Of a DNA stretch of 35,749 bases, positions 24,339-31,611 are shown piece after piece. Position 1 is the first letter of the stretch; each line of letters starts with the position of its first letter. The notes under the pieces were generated by a model, which did not search any database, was not told the DNA's origin, and worked only from the letters and a program-made list of their open reading frames with translations. Both the position numbers and the translations under genes were made by a program. The stretch lies in contig JAPNUP010000081.1 in the NCBI GenBank assembly GCA_026627345.1, positions 1 through 35,749 on the forward strand, in the 5' to 3' direction. Origin of the DNA: Bacillota bacterium. GTDB taxonomy: Bacteria; Bacillota; Bacilli; Alicyclobacillales; SLC66.

Positions 24339-25594
24339 ATGCGCCGCCCCGCTTTTGTCAAAGCGGAGAGCAATATGGCCTCCGCGTCTCGTGCCACAGC
24401 ACGCACATCTTCACTAGACGAGATAGGCAGCGCGCCTGGTGACTGCATGTACGTGCGCAGATGTTTCTGTGCGCCCGCCAACTCCGTGGCGAACGATTGT
24501 AAAAAGGACTCGTCGTCGGTCAATTCCCGAAGCGCAAGCAACAAGCGCGACATAGCGTCCTCCGGGAGCTGGCTCTCTGTGTGCGATAATGGCGCAAAAG
24601 TGCTGATCTGCACCTTCTCAAGCCACATGCGATCGCCCGCGACCAGCAGCGTCAGTGCTCGAACCTCGCTGTCTAGCTGCTCAGGATCACCCATAAAAGT
24701 CTCATGCAAGATCGTCTCTCCAGTCAAAGTCACGCGCACCGCCAGGGGATACCCTGCATGTTCATCCGCGAGCATCCAAAGCTCCGCTTCTATGCGCGAG
24801 AGAGCGTCCTCGGTCGTCTCTACGCCCTCTACGTCAACGTCGCAAGGACACCAGCGCAAAACATCCAGCGCGCGATGTTCGAGTGAAACCTCTCGTCCGT
24901 CGACGGTAACTACGGTGCACCCTTTGCTTCCGGTCTCGCGAATATGTCGGCCTTGCAGGTTGCCAGGAAAGACGATCCACGGGCGCTCTGCCAAAATCTC
25001 ACGCTTATGAATGTGTCCAAGTGCCCAGTAATCGTAGCCTTTAGCGATCAGATTCGCGACGCTACAAGGCGCGTAGGCTTCATGACCTTCGCGACCTTCC
25101 GCGCAGGTGTGCAAAAGACCGATGTTAAAGTATCCTGGGACTGGTTGCGGATAACGCTGCGACAAATCTTCCGTCACTGCGCGCGACGCAAATCCCTGCC
25201 CGTGAATCGCGACTTTGCAGGCTTCGACATAGGCTGTTTCTGGACGGTCGACTGGGAACTCCACCACGTTGTCCGGCAACGAAAGCCGTCGCGTAATCTG
25301 ACTGGCTGCATCGTGATTCCCGCGAATCAGAAACACCGCAATGCCATGCTCACGCAGCCGCACCATCTGACTGTAAAAAAATAGTCCAGTGGAATAATCC
25401 TCCCAATCCCCGTCGTAGATATCCCCTGCGATCACGAGAAACGCGACTTTCTCTGTGATACACAGTCGCACGAGATTCTCCAGCGCCTTGCGCGTGGCTC
25501 CCCGGATGGCCTCTATCGGCGCACCATCTTTAGCGGCCAGACCACGTAAAGGGCTATCTAAGTGGAGATCTGCACAATGAACGAAACGAAACAC
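24335..25594 (-). CDS. yhaO: YhaO-like metallophosphoesterase DNA nuclease (SbcD analogue)
   Basis: This 419-residue calcineurin-like phosphoesterase has the Mre11/SbcD metal motifs in order: CADLHLDSPL (DxH), AGDIYDG (GDxxD), IRGNHDA (GNHD), GLLHTCAEG and ALGHIHKRE (GHxH). The C-terminal cap of about 170 residues is family-specific. It is probably a Mn-dependent exo/endonuclease acting with YhaN in DNA repair. The start is GTG 25594 with AGGAG 9 bases upstream. It is divergent from topB across a 144-base gap. Confidence 0.93.
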   Translation of the reverse strand: MFRFVHCADLHLDSPLRGLAAKDGAPIEAIRGATRKALENLVRLCITEKVAFLVIAGDIYDGDWEDYSTGLFFYSQMVRLREHGIAVFLIRGNHDAASQITRRLSLPDNVVEFPVDRPETAYVEACKVAIHGQGFASRAVTEDLSQRYPQPVPGYFNIGLLHTCAEGREGHEAYAPCSVANLIAKGYDYWALGHIHKREILAERPWIVFPGNLQGRHIRETGSKGCTVVTVDGREVSLEHRALDVLRWCPCDVDVEGVETTEDALSRIEAELWMLADEHAGYPLAVRVTLTGETILHETFMGDPEQLDSEVRALTLLVAGDRMWLEKVQISTFAPLSHTESQLPEDAMSRLLLALRELTDDESFLQSFATELAGAQKHLRTYMQSPGALPISSSEDVRAVARDAEAILLSALTKAGRRI

Positions 25595-25615
25595 GCCGCA
25601 TCACTCCTACCGCTC

Positions 25616-25644
25616 TTGAGGCTATATGCTCTGTATTCTAGATT
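25616..25644 (+). promoter_or_regulatory. probable sigma-A promoter of topB
   Basis: TTGAGG (25616-25621), a 17-base spacer, then TAGATT (25639-25644), about 95 bases upstream of topB. Confidence 0.5.
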
Positions 25645-25738
25645 GAACAGGCAGTTCCTGCTTCACGATAAAGGAGATCACCACTGTAGTGCAGAATCGT
25701 ATGTAGCATATGGACACAAAAGCAAGGGGAATTACAGC

Positions 25739-28003
25739 GTGAAACTGATTATTGCAGAAAAGCCGTCTGTGGCGCGCGATATTGCGGCGACGCTTGGCAA
25801 GGTGACACGAAAGGCCGGCTACCTCGAAGCCGGAGCCTATACCATCAGCTACGCAGTAGGTCATCTAGTTGGCCTTGCAGATGCAGACGTCTATGATGCG
25901 CGTTACAAGTCGTGGTGCCTAACCGACTTGCCGATTGTGCCTGAGCAGTTTGCACTCGTGGTATTGCCGCATGCCAAGGCTCAGTATCAGGTCTTGGCGC
26001 GCCTTTTGCGCCAAGCACAGGAAGTCATCGTTGCGACTGACGCCGGCCGTGAAGGGCAACTCATCTATGAACTGATCGCTCGCCAAGTCGGTTATACAGG
26101 GCCGACCCGAAGACTGTGGTTATCGTCGTTGACCGATCAGGCCATTCGCGAGGCATTTGCACGCCTGCGCGACAACCGTGAATACCGTCCACTATACGAT
26201 GCCGCCCTCTCGCGAGCGGAGGCAGACTGGGCTGTGGGGATCAATGCCACGCGCTGCATGACGGTGCAGGCAGGTACGCTGCTGCCAGTCGGTCGAGTGC
26301 AGACGCCAACTCTGGCTATGATTGTCGAACGCGATCTCACGATCGAGTCGTTTACGCCGGAGCCTTACTTTGAAGTGGTCGCAACCTTTTTAGCAAGCAC
26401 CGGCACGTACAAAGGCAAGTGGACGCGCGGCAAGCAGACCCGGTTAAATGAGCGAGACCAGGCACAGGCCATCGTCGAAAAGGTCCTTGGGCGGCCTGGC
26501 GCCATCTTGCGCGTAGAAAACAAAGAACGAAAGGAGATAGCGCCTCAGTTATTTGACCTTACCTCGTTGCAGCGCAGAGCCAATCAACTGTGGGGTATGA
26601 CCGCGGACCAGACGCTCAAAGCGGCGCAAACCTTGTATGAGCGACACAAACTCATCACCTATCCGCGGACAGACAGCCGCTATCTCACGCAAGATATCGC
26701 CCCCACTCTGCCTAGTCGTTTGCGCGCGGCCACCACAATCTTGCCGGATTTATCTGCACTCCTTTCATCCGTACGTGCCAAACCGGGGGCGCGGGTAGTG
26801 CAAGATGCCAAAGTGTCAGATCACCACGCCCTCCTCCCTACAGATAAGAAACCGAGTCCGAGCTTACTCGGGGATGAGCGTAAGATCTACGAACTGATCG
26901 CGCGGCAGACATTCGCGGCTCTCTTGCCAGATGCCTTGTGGTCTCACACGCGGGTCGAGACAGTCGTCGAAGACCTGACGTTCGTTACACAAGGCCGTAC
27001 ACTGCTGGCAGCGGGATGGAGAGCTGCGATGGGCGAAAATGAGCCATCGGAAAACCCCTCTTCCGAGGAAGAAACGGATGCGTCTGGAGTGCCACTGCTA
27101 GCGACAGGCGACCAGGTGGACACCACTGAGGCGCAAGTGTTGGACAAACAGACAAAACCGCCCGCTCACTTCACAGAGGCCTCGCTCCTCGCCGCGATGG
27201 AAGGGGCAGGGCGACAGATTGACAACCCTGAGCTCGCAGACGCGATGAAAGAGCGCGGTCTCGGTACACCCGCGACGCGCGCCGCGACGATCGAGAAATT
27301 GAAGCGCGACGGACTCATTGTCAGCGTCAAGAAGCAGGTGACCGCCACGCACAAGGGCCGCGCGCTGATTGCGGCCATTCCGGTTGCTGCGCTCAAATCA
27401 CCGGAGTTGACTGGGGAATGGGAACTGCACCTCAAGCAAATGGAAAAAGGCGAGTACGCACGGTCGGATTTTATGCAGGAAATCGCTGCCTTCACGCATT
27501 CCCTGATCGCAGATCTCCGTGGACAGGTGCCCGTGCTCGCGGCAGACACAAAGGCGAAGTCCAAGCGCAAGCCGTCTGCCGCGACTCGCACAAAATCGCC
27601 GCGCACGTCCTCGCGCAAACGCAGTACAGCCTCATCTGCCACGCAAACCGCCGCCTCGCTGCGCACAGAGCAGTCCGCGAGTGCGCCAAAGTCAGATGCA
27701 GGGCAGGACTCCTCGCTTGGCACCTGCCCTTTATGTGGCGCTCCGATCTCGCAAACGGCCAAAGCATACGGTTGTTCGGCCTGGCGTAGCGGATGTACGT
27801 TTACGATTTGGAAGGAAATCGCGGGCCACCACGTGCACGAACACGAGGTCCACGAGCTCCTGACAAAGGGGCAGACCACAAGCTTAGCGTTTGTTAGCAA
27901 AGCCGGAAAACCGTTTCAAGCTCAGTTGAAACTATCGAAGGACGGAAAAACAGAGTTCATCTTTACGCAAGAAAGAGCTGTCAAAACGCCTCAGGATATG
28001 TAG
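25739..28003 (+). CDS. topB: DNA topoisomerase III
   Basis: This 754-residue type IA topoisomerase decatenates and relaxes DNA through single-strand passage. The N-terminal Toprim domain has LIIAEKPSVARDIA and TDAGREGQLIYELI, and the catalytic tyrosine is Tyr308 in TYPRTDSRYL. TPATRAATIEKLKRDG is the conserved C-domain helix. A basic Ser/Lys/Arg linker (about 600-660) precedes one zinc-like motif CPLCGAPI. The open frame begins at 25562, but the protein starts at GTG 25739 (VKLIIAEKPS), with AAGGGG 9 bases upstream. It is a monofunctional gene close to the YhaNO pair, both being DNA-processing functions. Confidence 0.95.
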   Translation: MKLIIAEKPSVARDIAATLGKVTRKAGYLEAGAYTISYAVGHLVGLADADVYDARYKSWCLTDLPIVPEQFALVVLPHAKAQYQVLARLLRQAQEVIVATDAGREGQLIYELIARQVGYTGPTRRLWLSSLTDQAIREAFARLRDNREYRPLYDAALSRAEADWAVGINATRCMTVQAGTLLPVGRVQTPTLAMIVERDLTIESFTPEPYFEVVATFLASTGTYKGKWTRGKQTRLNERDQAQAIVEKVLGRPGAILRVENKERKEIAPQLFDLTSLQRRANQLWGMTADQTLKAAQTLYERHKLITYPRTDSRYLTQDIAPTLPSRLRAATTILPDLSALLSSVRAKPGARVVQDAKVSDHHALLPTDKKPSPSLLGDERKIYELIARQTFAALLPDALWSHTRVETVVEDLTFVTQGRTLLAAGWRAAMGENEPSENPSSEEETDASGVPLLATGDQVDTTEAQVLDKQTKPPAHFTEASLLAAMEGAGRQIDNPELADAMKERGLGTPATRAATIEKLKRDGLIVSVKKQVTATHKGRALIAAIPVAALKSPELTGEWELHLKQMEKGEYARSDFMQEIAAFTHSLIADLRGQVPVLAADTKAKSKRKPSAATRTKSPRTSSRKRSTASSATQTAASLRTEQSASAPKSDAGQDSSLGTCPLCGAPISQTAKAYGCSAWRSGCTFTIWKEIAGHHVHEHEVHELLTKGQTTSLAFVSKAGKPFQAQLKLSKDGKTEFIFTQERAVKTPQDM

Positions 28004-28019
28004 CTATTTGTCATCCGTC

Positions 28020-28058
28020 TTCGACAAAGGTTCCTATCCTTCGGCAAAGGATTCGACA
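28020..28058 (+). promoter_or_regulatory. three Spo0A-box-like sites upstream of the MerR-type gene
   Basis: TTCGACA (28020-28026), TTCGGCA (28040-28046) and TTCGACA (28052-28058) each read TGNCGAA on the other strand, the Spo0A box core. They occur as direct repeats TTCGNCAAAGG/TTCGACAGAG, spaced 20 and 12 bases. The last overlaps the promoter -35 region, as at Spo0A-activated promoters. Confidence 0.55.
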
Positions 28059-28080
28059 GAGAAAAGCGCGAATTTACTCT
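28046..28080 (+). promoter_or_regulatory. overlapping sigma-H-like and sigma-A-like promoter of the MerR-type gene
   Basis: The sigma-H model is AAAGGATTC (28046-28054), 12 bases, then CGCGAATTT with GAAT at 28070-28073. The sigma-A model is TTCGAC (28052-28057), 17 bases, then TACTCT (28075-28080). Both end just before a 16-base palindrome. The sigma-H match is good except at the first -10 position and the last base of the -35. Confidence 0.5.
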
Positions 28081-28096
28081 TGCAAATGCATTTGCA
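28081..28096 (+). promoter_or_regulatory. perfect 16-base palindrome before the MerR-type gene
   Basis: TGCAAATGCATTTGCA is a perfect palindrome at the expected transcription start, immediately ahead of the GGGGGG ribosome binding site. It could be an autoregulatory operator; inferred. Confidence 0.45.
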
Positions 28097-28110
28097 GGGG
28101 GGCATGATCC

Positions 28111-28602
28111 ATGACTTATACCGTAGCGCAAATGGCGACACTCATCGATGTCTCACAGAACACCATTCGCAACTGGGAACGCGATCTTACGCCTTATCTA
28201 CAAGCCACCCGAGACGAATCTGGCACGCGCCACTACGATGATCGTGCGGTGGTTCAGTTCAAACGCGTCAGTCGGTTACGCGACATCGGATTACCGGTGT
28301 CTACAATTCGCGATATCCTCGAGGTTATGGCAGACGAACAGGGGTTGCCAGAATCCTTGCAGGCAGCTGCGCAAGAGGTTGCCGCAGCAGGTTTTCAAGA
28401 GACGACGCTGGACACCGTGAATATACCTTTGCCCGAGCAGCCTCAGGTACCGGTGCAAGCGGCTCTGGATACGTTTCAAGAGGGACTCAAAGCGTTCATC
28501 GAGCAGAATTTACACTCTATCGACGTCGTACAACGCGAAATTCTCGCCGATCTACAGCAACTCACAGAAAAGACCCACAAGCGGCGATGGCTACGCCGCT
28601 GA
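28111..28602 (+). CDS. MerR-type DNA-binding protein, possibly RacA-like
   Basis: This 163-residue protein has an N-terminal winged helix of the MerR class (residues 2-70: YTVAQMATLIDVSQNTIRNW, then RHYDDRAVVQFKRVSRLRDIG). A Pro/Gln-rich linker follows, then a C-terminal helical, probably coiled-coil segment (about 115-150) ending in the basic KTHKRRWLRR. There is no cysteine or effector-binding domain of the metal-sensing members. This architecture recalls B. subtilis RacA, the sporulation chromosome-anchoring protein under Spo0A and sigma-H control, and the promoter here has signs of both. Sequence similarity to RacA is not obvious to me, so a plain regulator remains possible. Confidence 0.8.
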   Translation: MTYTVAQMATLIDVSQNTIRNWERDLTPYLQATRDESGTRHYDDRAVVQFKRVSRLRDIGLPVSTIRDILEVMADEQGLPESLQAAAQEVAAAGFQETTLDTVNIPLPEQPQVPVQAALDTFQEGLKAFIEQNLHSIDVVQREILADLQQLTEKTHKRRWLRR

Positions 28603-28617
28603 GGGTCTATGGCCCTC
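28580..28617 (+). terminator. tandem hairpins after the MerR-type gene
   Basis: AGCGGCG with CGCCGCT (overlapping the stop) and GAGGG with CCCTC form two adjacent hairpins between this gene and the convergent ABC operon. There is no clear T-run. Confidence 0.4.
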
Positions 28618-28635
28618 TCACTCATAGCGTCGTAT

Positions 28636-29805
28636 CTACGCGATTGCGGTAGACCTTGCCCGGCGTCGGACCAGCCGGCGAATGCCCATCCACAGAAGCC
28701 ACTCTACCGCCAAAAAGACGATGAAGCCGATGACAAAAACGGTCCACACCTTGGTAACGATTAATGAAGGATGCTGATGCAAGAGATAGTTGTTCATTAC
28801 AATGGCGTTTTCCGCCCTTCCCATTGCTACAAAGCCCACTATCCATGCCAGTGTGGCCCCGACAAGCAGAAGTAGAGCCAGCTTGAACCCGCGCATCGTG
28901 AACATTTTGCGCCAGGACTCGACAGATAGACGCCCGAAGAGCTCGAAGGCACCCCAGAACAGTGCGATCGCCAGCACCAGACAGACAGGGAACACGAGAC
29001 TGAATGACAAAGGAACCTCGTCTGGACTCAAGGATACCACTGAGTAATAGGCATGACCCATATACGTGTATGGATTGAGAATCGTCTGCAACTGTTGTAG
29101 CGCTTGGGGGAGAGCACTATTGTAAAAGGACATTTCCATCCCTTGACTGCTTGTATACACGTGTGGTGCGAGCTGAATAGTTGCTGCAATGGTACTGACG
29201 ATCAGATAGGGTAACCAGACCGCGACGATCGCATATCCAATCGCCAATGCGTAGGTGCCGACGCCGATCCCTACGATTAGCCCAACGCTAAAAGTCAGGC
29301 ACTCGAGCCCAGTCTGAACGAAATACCAGCGTGTCGCCCAACCCAGCGCCCAGATCGCGTGTGTGCCAGGCGCTCCAAGCGCTTCGACAGACAGCACGAT
29401 CGCACCGGGGAGATTGAGCAAAAGGATGGTAGCAATCCCTAATCCCCACTTGGTGGAGATCACGGAGCGCCTTGACACGGGACCCGCGAGCAGCGCTTCG
29501 AGGTTTTGTCCGCGCCGCTCGCTATCCATCATAAAGACACCCCAAAATAGCGTGGCGCCCACAGGGAGAAACGATAGCTGATTGCTCCCGTAAAAGAGGA
29601 GGACAGCGCGCGCCCATTCCCCCAACGCAGGAAGCGCCGGGTAGGGTTGCACAGACTCAAACTGACGCATCATGTTCAAAATTTCTCCTGCGATGGATCC
29701 AAGTATCGGCTGAAAGAACACCGCGAGTACGATGAACAGAAGCACGATGCGTTGCTGACGCCACTCCTTATACAAGAGCCCCCTAGTCCAGAATGATCTG
29801 TTCAC
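28636..29805 (-). CDS. ABC transporter permease (YtrC-like)
   Basis: This 389-residue integral membrane protein has about 10 hydrophobic segments, starting with RIVLLFIVLAVFFQPILGSI and including FLPVGATLFWGVFMMDSERRG, typical of ABC-2-type permeases paired with YtrB-like ATPases. GTG 29805 is chosen because AAGGAGGG lies 6 bases upstream; the open frame from 29886 lies within the ATPase gene and is not needed. It overlaps the ATPase gene by 23 bases. The transported substrate is unknown; B. subtilis ytr responds to wall-active compounds. Confidence 0.85.
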   Translation of the reverse strand: MNRSFWTRGLLYKEWRQQRIVLLFIVLAVFFQPILGSIAGEILNMMRQFESVQPYPALPALGEWARAVLLFYGSNQLSFLPVGATLFWGVFMMDSERRGQNLEALLAGPVSRRSVISTKWGLGIATILLLNLPGAIVLSVEALGAPGTHAIWALGWATRWYFVQTGLECLTFSVGLIVGIGVGTYALAIGYAIVAVWLPYLIVSTIAATIQLAPHVYTSSQGMEMSFYNSALPQALQQLQTILNPYTYMGHAYYSVVSLSPDEVPLSFSLVFPVCLVLAIALFWGAFELFGRLSVESWRKMFTMRGFKLALLLLVGATLAWIVGFVAMGRAENAIVMNNYLLHQHPSLIVTKVWTVFVIGFIVFLAVEWLLWMGIRRLVRRRARSTAIA

Positions 29806-30697
29806 GCGCGTAGCCCTCCTTATGCATGATGTGGATAAATAGTTCCTCGAAGTCCACATCCATCTCTTCGAGATAGACGGGATCATGGCGGCGACAGAGG
29901 GCGAGTATATGCTCCGGATCGTGTTCGACGATCACGCCGTAGACGCTACCTGACTGCTCAATGCGAAGAACACCCGGAGCCTGTCTAATCTCGTCCGGCA
30001 TTCCCTGTGGAAAGACGGTCTGGATGCGCCGGATCTCGCGCTTGGCGTCTTCTGTCGTCGACTGCAAGATGACCCGACCCTTGTGAAAGAAGGCGACGCG
30101 ATCCGCTATGCGCTCAAGCTCACTGAGGTGGTGCGTGGCAATGAGTGTAGTGACGCCGGCCGCTGCCTCTTGTACGATTAATTGCAGCACTTGGCGCTTA
30201 ACCACTGCATCCAAGCCGCTCGTCGGTTCATCCAAAATGAATAGCTCCGGACGCAACGATAGCGCCGTGACAAACGCCAGTTGCACCCGCATGCCCTTAG
30301 ACAGTGAACGGACGACCTGCGTCTTCGCGAGTTCAAAGGAGTCAAGCAAGTGTTGACAGCGAGCCGAATCCCAGTGTTTCCAAGTGCGGCGACCATACTC
30401 CACCATTTCGCCCACCGTAAATTGCCGAAAAAACCAGTCTTGATCCGTGACGTAGCCAAGGCGCTGCCGCCACTTCCCTGATGAATCACGAACATCGACG
30501 CCAAGCACCTGCGCTGATCCCGTCGTCGGTCTGGTGATCCCGAGTAGCATGTTCAGAAAAGTCGACTTACCCGCTCCATTCGTCCCGACGATGCCGCAAA
30601 TACTCCCTTCCGGTACAGTCATCGTGACATCCGCGACCGCTTGCATCCGCCCATATTGTTTACCGAGTCCGCGAGTCTCAATCGGTACTGCGCTCAC
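29783..30697 (-). CDS. ABC transporter ATP-binding protein (YtrB-like)
   Basis: This 304-residue ABC ATPase has Walker A GTNGAGKST (38-46), Q-loop VTDQDWF, the variant signature SLSKGMRVQ in place of LSGGQ, Walker B LFILDEPTSGLD and switch ATHHLSE. The SKGM signature is typical of the YtrB-like exporters. The start is GTG 30697 with AAAGGAGG 10 bases upstream. It lies 30 bases downstream of the GntR gene in a GntR-ATPase-permease operon. Confidence 0.92.
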   Translation of the reverse strand: MSAVPIETRGLGKQYGRMQAVADVTMTVPEGSICGIVGTNGAGKSTFLNMLLGITRPTTGSAQVLGVDVRDSSGKWRQRLGYVTDQDWFFRQFTVGEMVEYGRRTWKHWDSARCQHLLDSFELAKTQVVRSLSKGMRVQLAFVTALSLRPELFILDEPTSGLDAVVKRQVLQLIVQEAAAGVTTLIATHHLSELERIADRVAFFHKGRVILQSTTEDAKREIRRIQTVFPQGMPDEIRQAPGVLRIEQSGSVYGVIVEHDPEHILALCRRHDPVYLEEMDVDFEELFIHIMHKEGYAREQIILD

Positions 30698-30727
30698 TGT
30701 GTTCTGCCTCCTTTCATGTGTTCGAGC

Positions 30728-31123
30728 CTATTCATCTGTCGCGCTCCCCGACCAATGCAAGATGAGATCCTCTAGTTCCCGACTCACGTCCGCAAATGCA
30801 ACCCCTTTGTGGTGTGCCTCCACGAGAACCTTCGTGAGTAACTCACGTAAATCTGCCGCAGAGGCAGCCGGACTCGGTCCCTCTCTCTTTTCCGTTACGA
30901 ACGTCCCCTTACCTCGCACCACCTCGATCACACCTTCGCGCTCGAGTTCCTGATACGCTTTCGCGATCGTATTCGGATTGATGGTCATGTCCACCGCCAA
31001 TTCGCGAATGGACGGCAAGCGGCTGCCAGGTGCCAAAATATCTTTAGCGATGCGCTCCTTCACATCGGCAATAATCTGTTGATACATGGGCGTACTAGAC
31101 CTTGGATCAACCGTCAACCACAC
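30728..31123 (-). CDS. GntR-family repressor, YtrA subfamily
   Basis: This 131-residue short GntR regulator has a winged helix in residues 12-78 (PMYQQIIADVKERIA, LPSIRELAVDMTINPNTIAK and VRGKGTFV). Only a small helical C-terminal dimerisation region follows, as in the YtrA subfamily, which lacks a ligand domain. It starts at GTG 31123 after GGGAGGTG. It probably represses its own operon through the inverted repeat at 31150-31176. Confidence 0.93.
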   Translation of the reverse strand: MWLTVDPRSSTPMYQQIIADVKERIAKDILAPGSRLPSIRELAVDMTINPNTIAKAYQELEREGVIEVVRGKGTFVTEKREGPSPAASAADLRELLTKVLVEAHHKGVAFADVSRELEDLILHWSGSATDE

Positions 31124-31149
31124 TCGATCACCTCCCCTCGGCGTGCACT

Positions 31150-31176
31150 ATGTGTATTACTCTATATAGTACACAT
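31150..31176 (-). promoter_or_regulatory. probable YtrA-type operator
   Basis: ATGTGTA and TACACAT are exact inverted repeats separated by 13 bases. This matches the B. subtilis YtrA operator as I remember it (AGTGTA-13-TACACT). It overlaps and follows the -10 element, where a repressor would block transcription. Confidence 0.7.
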
Positions 31177-31202
31177 ATTACATGTGATCGGACAATTGTC
31201 AA
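31175..31202 (-). promoter_or_regulatory. sigma-A promoter of the GntR-ABC operon
   Basis: TTGACA (31197-31202), 16 bases, TAATAT (31175-31180) on the minus strand: a near-consensus promoter about 50 bases upstream of the GntR start. Confidence 0.75.
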
Positions 31203-31611
31203 GAGGCTCACTCAGGTGGGGGTGCTGGTCGATAACGCAGCAGTTCCTACTGTGCTCTTTTTGTTTGTCTCGAGTGGAGTCTTCGACGTTCTCGCCAGCG
31301 GATTTTTGAGGTTTGGGATGGAGCTTAGGCGCAGCGTGCAATACGTGGGGAGGCTATACACTGCGCACCGTGTTCGACCAAACACGGTGCGGCTTTTATT
31401 GTTCGGTGAACGGCTCGTAAATGTCATTTCGCATACTGACAGTCGTTGCATTTCTGCCTTGGTTTGAATTTTTGATCCAAAAACCAAGAGACTCGTAATA
31501 CGGTACACGGTTGGGATGAGCGCCCAATGTGATGAAGCGTGCGCCGGCCAATTCGAGGTGTCTACTCTATTGATAGAGTACCAGATCCGGGGTGAACAGC
31601 ATTTACGACTA
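31203..31611. other. gene-free stretch with a terminator-like hairpin and palindromes
   Basis: No convincing gene is seen in these 409 bases; open frames on both strands lack family features. It holds a plus-strand terminator-like hairpin (31364-31391), an 8-base inverted repeat CTTGGTTT/AAACCAAG with a 15-base loop (31458-31488), and the palindrome TACTCTAT-TG-ATAGAGTA (31563-31580). Confidence 0.5.
31364..31391 (+). terminator. terminator-like hairpin without an obvious upstream gene
   Basis: CGCACCGTGTT pairs with AACACGGTGCG (11 bases, loop CGACCA), then GCTTTTATT follows on the plus strand. No plus-strand gene is recognised upstream, so it may end an unrecognised RNA or be a remnant. 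Confidence 0.55.

Noticed and set aside
31102-31467. Plus-strand open frame of 121 codons over the GntR promoter region
   Set aside because: It starts inside the GntR gene, crosses its promoter and a terminator-like hairpin, has no ribosome binding site and shows no recognisable family pattern.
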